In this document: piece by piece, positions 62,186-64,000 of the stretch
How the letters are laid out: each line of letters starts with the position of its first letter
Numbering within the stretch: the first letter of the stretch is position 1
NCBI RefSeq assembly: GCF_963668475.1
Contig: NZ_OY764544.1
Location: 2,852,001-2,916,000 of the forward strand
DNA: 64,000 nucleotides
Direction of reading: 5' to 3'
From: an uncultured Methanospirillum sp.
GTDB taxonomy: Archaea > Halobacteriota > Methanomicrobia > Methanomicrobiales > Methanospirillaceae
Notes under the pieces: model-generated
The model's database searches: none
Told to the model about the DNA's origin: nothing
What the model saw: the letters and a program-made list of their open reading frames with translations, nothing else
Position numbers and translations under genes: made by a program

Positions 62186-64000
62186 CTAATTAGGATCTAA
62201 CAATTTGCTTTTTCGGAGAATAATTATATATTTTAACTTCTGAAATATTTTTTCCGCTAGTTCTTTAATAGAATAATCTTTAATTCTCCAAATAAGAGTA
62301 TGGATTTGATCAAAAAAATTTTTATTAGTATTACCGCAATCTAGGTTAAATGATTTCTCAATGCAATTATTAACGAATCTTAGAAATATTGATTCATAAA
62401 ATGGTGAATATCTTGCAATACTCCAGAATTTCTCCTGTAATAATACATTTTGATGTATCCATGGCATTGTATTAAATAGAGCAAAATTAATCAACATGGG
62501 TCTTTCTAACGCTTTATTGTAGTTTTTTGCATATATATCAGGTAGAGAATTGGTTATCTCATCATCAACTATCGGAACTAAATTCCATGATAAATCTAAA
62601 TATTTAATTCTATCCTTGAAACAGATATTAAATATATCCTGGTCTCCGAAATAATAATTATCGCGATTAAAAAGATAAAGGGTTTTTTGGTCTACCTTAT
62701 CTTGTCGTATTTTATACAAATTCAGAACCATTAATCCCGTATGAAAAATATTATTATCTTTCTGGTTTTGAAAATTTAAGATTATTTTTTTGTATTCTTT
62801 AAATGAAAATTCTTTATTCAAATAATTCAAAATTCTATTTGTTGTACAATAAGACAATTGTTTAAGACAATAGGTTACTGCAGCATAGCATTGCTTAATG
62901 TCTACAGTAAAAAGAAGTGCTGGGTCTTCTAAAAATATGGTGTGATAATCGACATAAATAACCTTTTCATATTCAGGTAATATTGCTGGAATTTTTAATT
63001 TAAAAAATTTTTCGCGAGTAATTTCGGGCCCATAATTCAACTCTTTTTTTAATAATTGTCGGTTCATTTTAAAATAGCGAATTTTAATATTATCATAATT
63101 TAAAACATGATCATCGAGTGTTCTTTTTTTATTATTAGAGATCTCATCAGTAAGAATAATTATATCGTAAAAATTCTCATGACCTCTTACTTTGATTATG
63201 GATTCTAATAGAACTGTAAAAACATCAAAATTTGTTTCATTTACTGATGTTACAATCGGGATTACTTTTTTATTACTTTGTATTCTAGGGAGAGATAATA
63301 TCTCTGGATCTGTATCTTCAATAAATATAAATGGAAGATGTTTAATTTTAATATCCTTTCTTTCGGTTTTTATTTTTTCAATGAATATATGAAACAAGCG
63401 TTCTGCTGCAAATCCTTGACGAAGGTTATAAGTTGTAGTTGCAGAAGGATCAACTTCTGGCGTAATTTTTTTTAATAAGGGGAAAAGCCAGTTACAATAT
63501 TCATTTAGTATATCGCGTCGCATAACAAACATATGGCCAATAATTAATTTTCGGCCAGATAAGCAGGATTCAAGATACGGATAATAATCTGGAGCATATC
63601 TTTTTACTCCATTAATGAGTCTATTGTAAGCATCCTCTCCATGAAATTGTTGATAGTGCTTGCCTTGACTACCCCCACAAGGATTATCCCAATATCTTGA
63701 AACGATGATGTCATTTTTTTTTATTTCCTCCAAAATAGAAGATTCACACCATCCAAAATCATTGTACGAATTGTTATCTAAAAAGGATATTTTTTCTGTT
63801 TCATCTCGGATAATTTTATTCTTATTTGGATTAAAACTAAATATTCGTCGATAGTGGCAAAGACCTAAATAAGAGTGTGTTAGGTCATTTTTCCACATCC
63901 AATAAAGGATTGTAAGTTCATTTAACTGATTACCCATTTCAGAAATATTATCTCCAGTATCATCCCCCATAATTTTTAGATCTATAGTCGATGTTGCCTT
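62186..64000 (-). CDS. DUF4422 plus family 8-like glycosyltransferase, N-terminus cut by window end
   Basis: The frame stays open through the end of the window: codons before the internal ATG at 63970 encode STIDLKIMGDDTGDNIS, which fits the normal interior of a DUF4422 domain. The real start therefore lies beyond 64000. The visible part has at least 604 residues. DUF4422 (capsule/galactan-type glycosyltransferase) spans to about residue 215: GDDTGDNISEMGNQLNELT, YLGLCHYRR, HMFVMRRDIL. A second domain like family 8 follows (PIVTSVNETNFDVFTVLLESI, PEYEKVIYVDYHTIFLEDPALLF, FHTGLMVLNL). The DxD metal motif is altered to DYH. Among the most AT-rich genes in the window. Confidence 0.85.
   Translation of the reverse strand, partial: KATSTIDLKIMGDDTGDNISEMGNQLNELTILYWMWKNDLTHSYLGLCHYRRIFSFNPNKNKIIRDETEKISFLDNNSYNDFGWCESSILEEIKKNDIIVSRYWDNPCGGSQGKHYQQFHGEDAYNRLINGVKRYAPDYYPYLESCLSGRKLIIGHMFVMRRDILNEYCNWLFPLLKKITPEVDPSATTTYNLRQGFAAERLFHIFIEKIKTERKDIKIKHLPFIFIEDTDPEILSLPRIQSNKKVIPIVTSVNETNFDVFTVLLESIIKVRGHENFYDIIILTDEISNNKKRTLDDHVLNYDNIKIRYFKMNRQLLKKELNYGPEITREKFFKLKIPAILPEYEKVIYVDYHTIFLEDPALLFTVDIKQCYAAVTYCLKQLSYCTTNRILNYLNKEFSFKEYKKIILNFQNQKDNNIFHTGLMVLNLYKIRQDKVDQKTLYLFNRDNYYFGDQDIFNICFKDRIKYLDLSWNLVPIVDDEITNSLPDIYAKNYNKALERPMLINFALFNTMPWIHQNVLLQEKFWSIARYSPFYESIFLRFVNNCIEKSFNLDCGNTNKNFFDQIHTLIWRIKDYSIKELAEKIFQKLKYIIILRKSKLLDPN

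Noticed and set aside
1..64000. CRISPR arrays, cas genes, rRNA genes and integrase-type attachment sites
   Set aside because: I looked for regularly spaced repeats, tRNA-edge duplications and rRNA signatures and saw none. The two tRNA genes have no duplicated 3' end nearby.

Overview
The window reads as a chromosomal segment of a methanogenic archaeon of the order Methanomicrobiales, and a Methanospirillum-like genome is my best guess. The support is: archaeal information genes (SmAP, L37e, ZPR1, SepF, a PUA protein), a thiol:fumarate reductase pair (TfrAB) typical of methanogens, an archaeal AglB oligosaccharyltransferase, tRNA genes without encoded CCA and with TATA boxes just upstream, and many ATGA-type translational overlaps. 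The genus is inference; no methyl-coenzyme M reductase or 16S gene lies in the window.

Layout. 1-1.6 kb: tetrapyrrole genes (hemA, cut by the window start, and precorrin-2 dehydrogenase), then tRNA-Gly(GCC) and a DUF308-type membrane protein. 2.4-7.6 kb: a minus-strand operon of vWA protein, PP2C phosphatase and a 1220-residue kinase-pseudokinase protein, matching the TerY-P triad. 8.2-11.5 kb: a helicase/exonuclease pair like the mitomycin repair factors MrfA/MrfB. 11.7-13.6 kb: a solitary AT-rich polytopic membrane protein. 13.6-18 kb: oxygen and redox defence genes (zinc-ribbon protein, a 41-residue desulforedoxin-like protein, an AhpD-like protein, peroxiredoxin, two iron-sulfur flavoproteins, rubrerythrin) plus RadC. 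18.2-22.6 kb: four exported proteins, including a seven-repeat predicted beta-propeller with a dockerin-like end that is translationally coupled to a cohesin-like protein. 22.6-36 kb: housekeeping genes (glutaredoxin-thioredoxin reductase fusion, DNA methyltransferase, TfrAB, aspartate kinase, PurM, ZPR1, SepF, PUA, SmAP, L37e, PurF, SerA, tRNA-Val).

36-64 kb is a surface-glycan region that becomes visibly AT-rich after about 41-42 kb. It starts with a metal-chelate binding lipoprotein, ManC, AglB and a membrane-anchored family 2 glycosyltransferase. It continues with two paralogous family 4 glycosyltransferases on either side of a decayed GDP-mannose 4,6-dehydratase gene, a complete dTDP-rhamnose operon (rfbA-C-D-B), further glycosyltransferases, a UDP-sugar set (UDP-glucose dehydrogenase, GalU, a UXS-like decarboxylase, GalE), a 1.1 kb IS630-type element with a double-frameshifted transposase, another epimerase and two large multidomain glycosyltransferases. 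The last one runs off the window end.

How the genes fit together. ManC, RfbABCD, GalU, Ugd, the UXS-like enzyme and GalE supply GDP-mannose, dTDP-rhamnose, UDP-glucose/glucuronate/pentose and UDP-galactose to the glycosyltransferases. AglB would move a finished lipid-linked glycan onto Asn-X-Ser/Thr sites, which are dense in the exported proteins at 18-21 kb. The redox genes form one defence block for an anaerobe. The strongest candidates for less-described biology are the TerY-P triad with its built-in pseudokinase and the coupled cohesin/dockerin pair.
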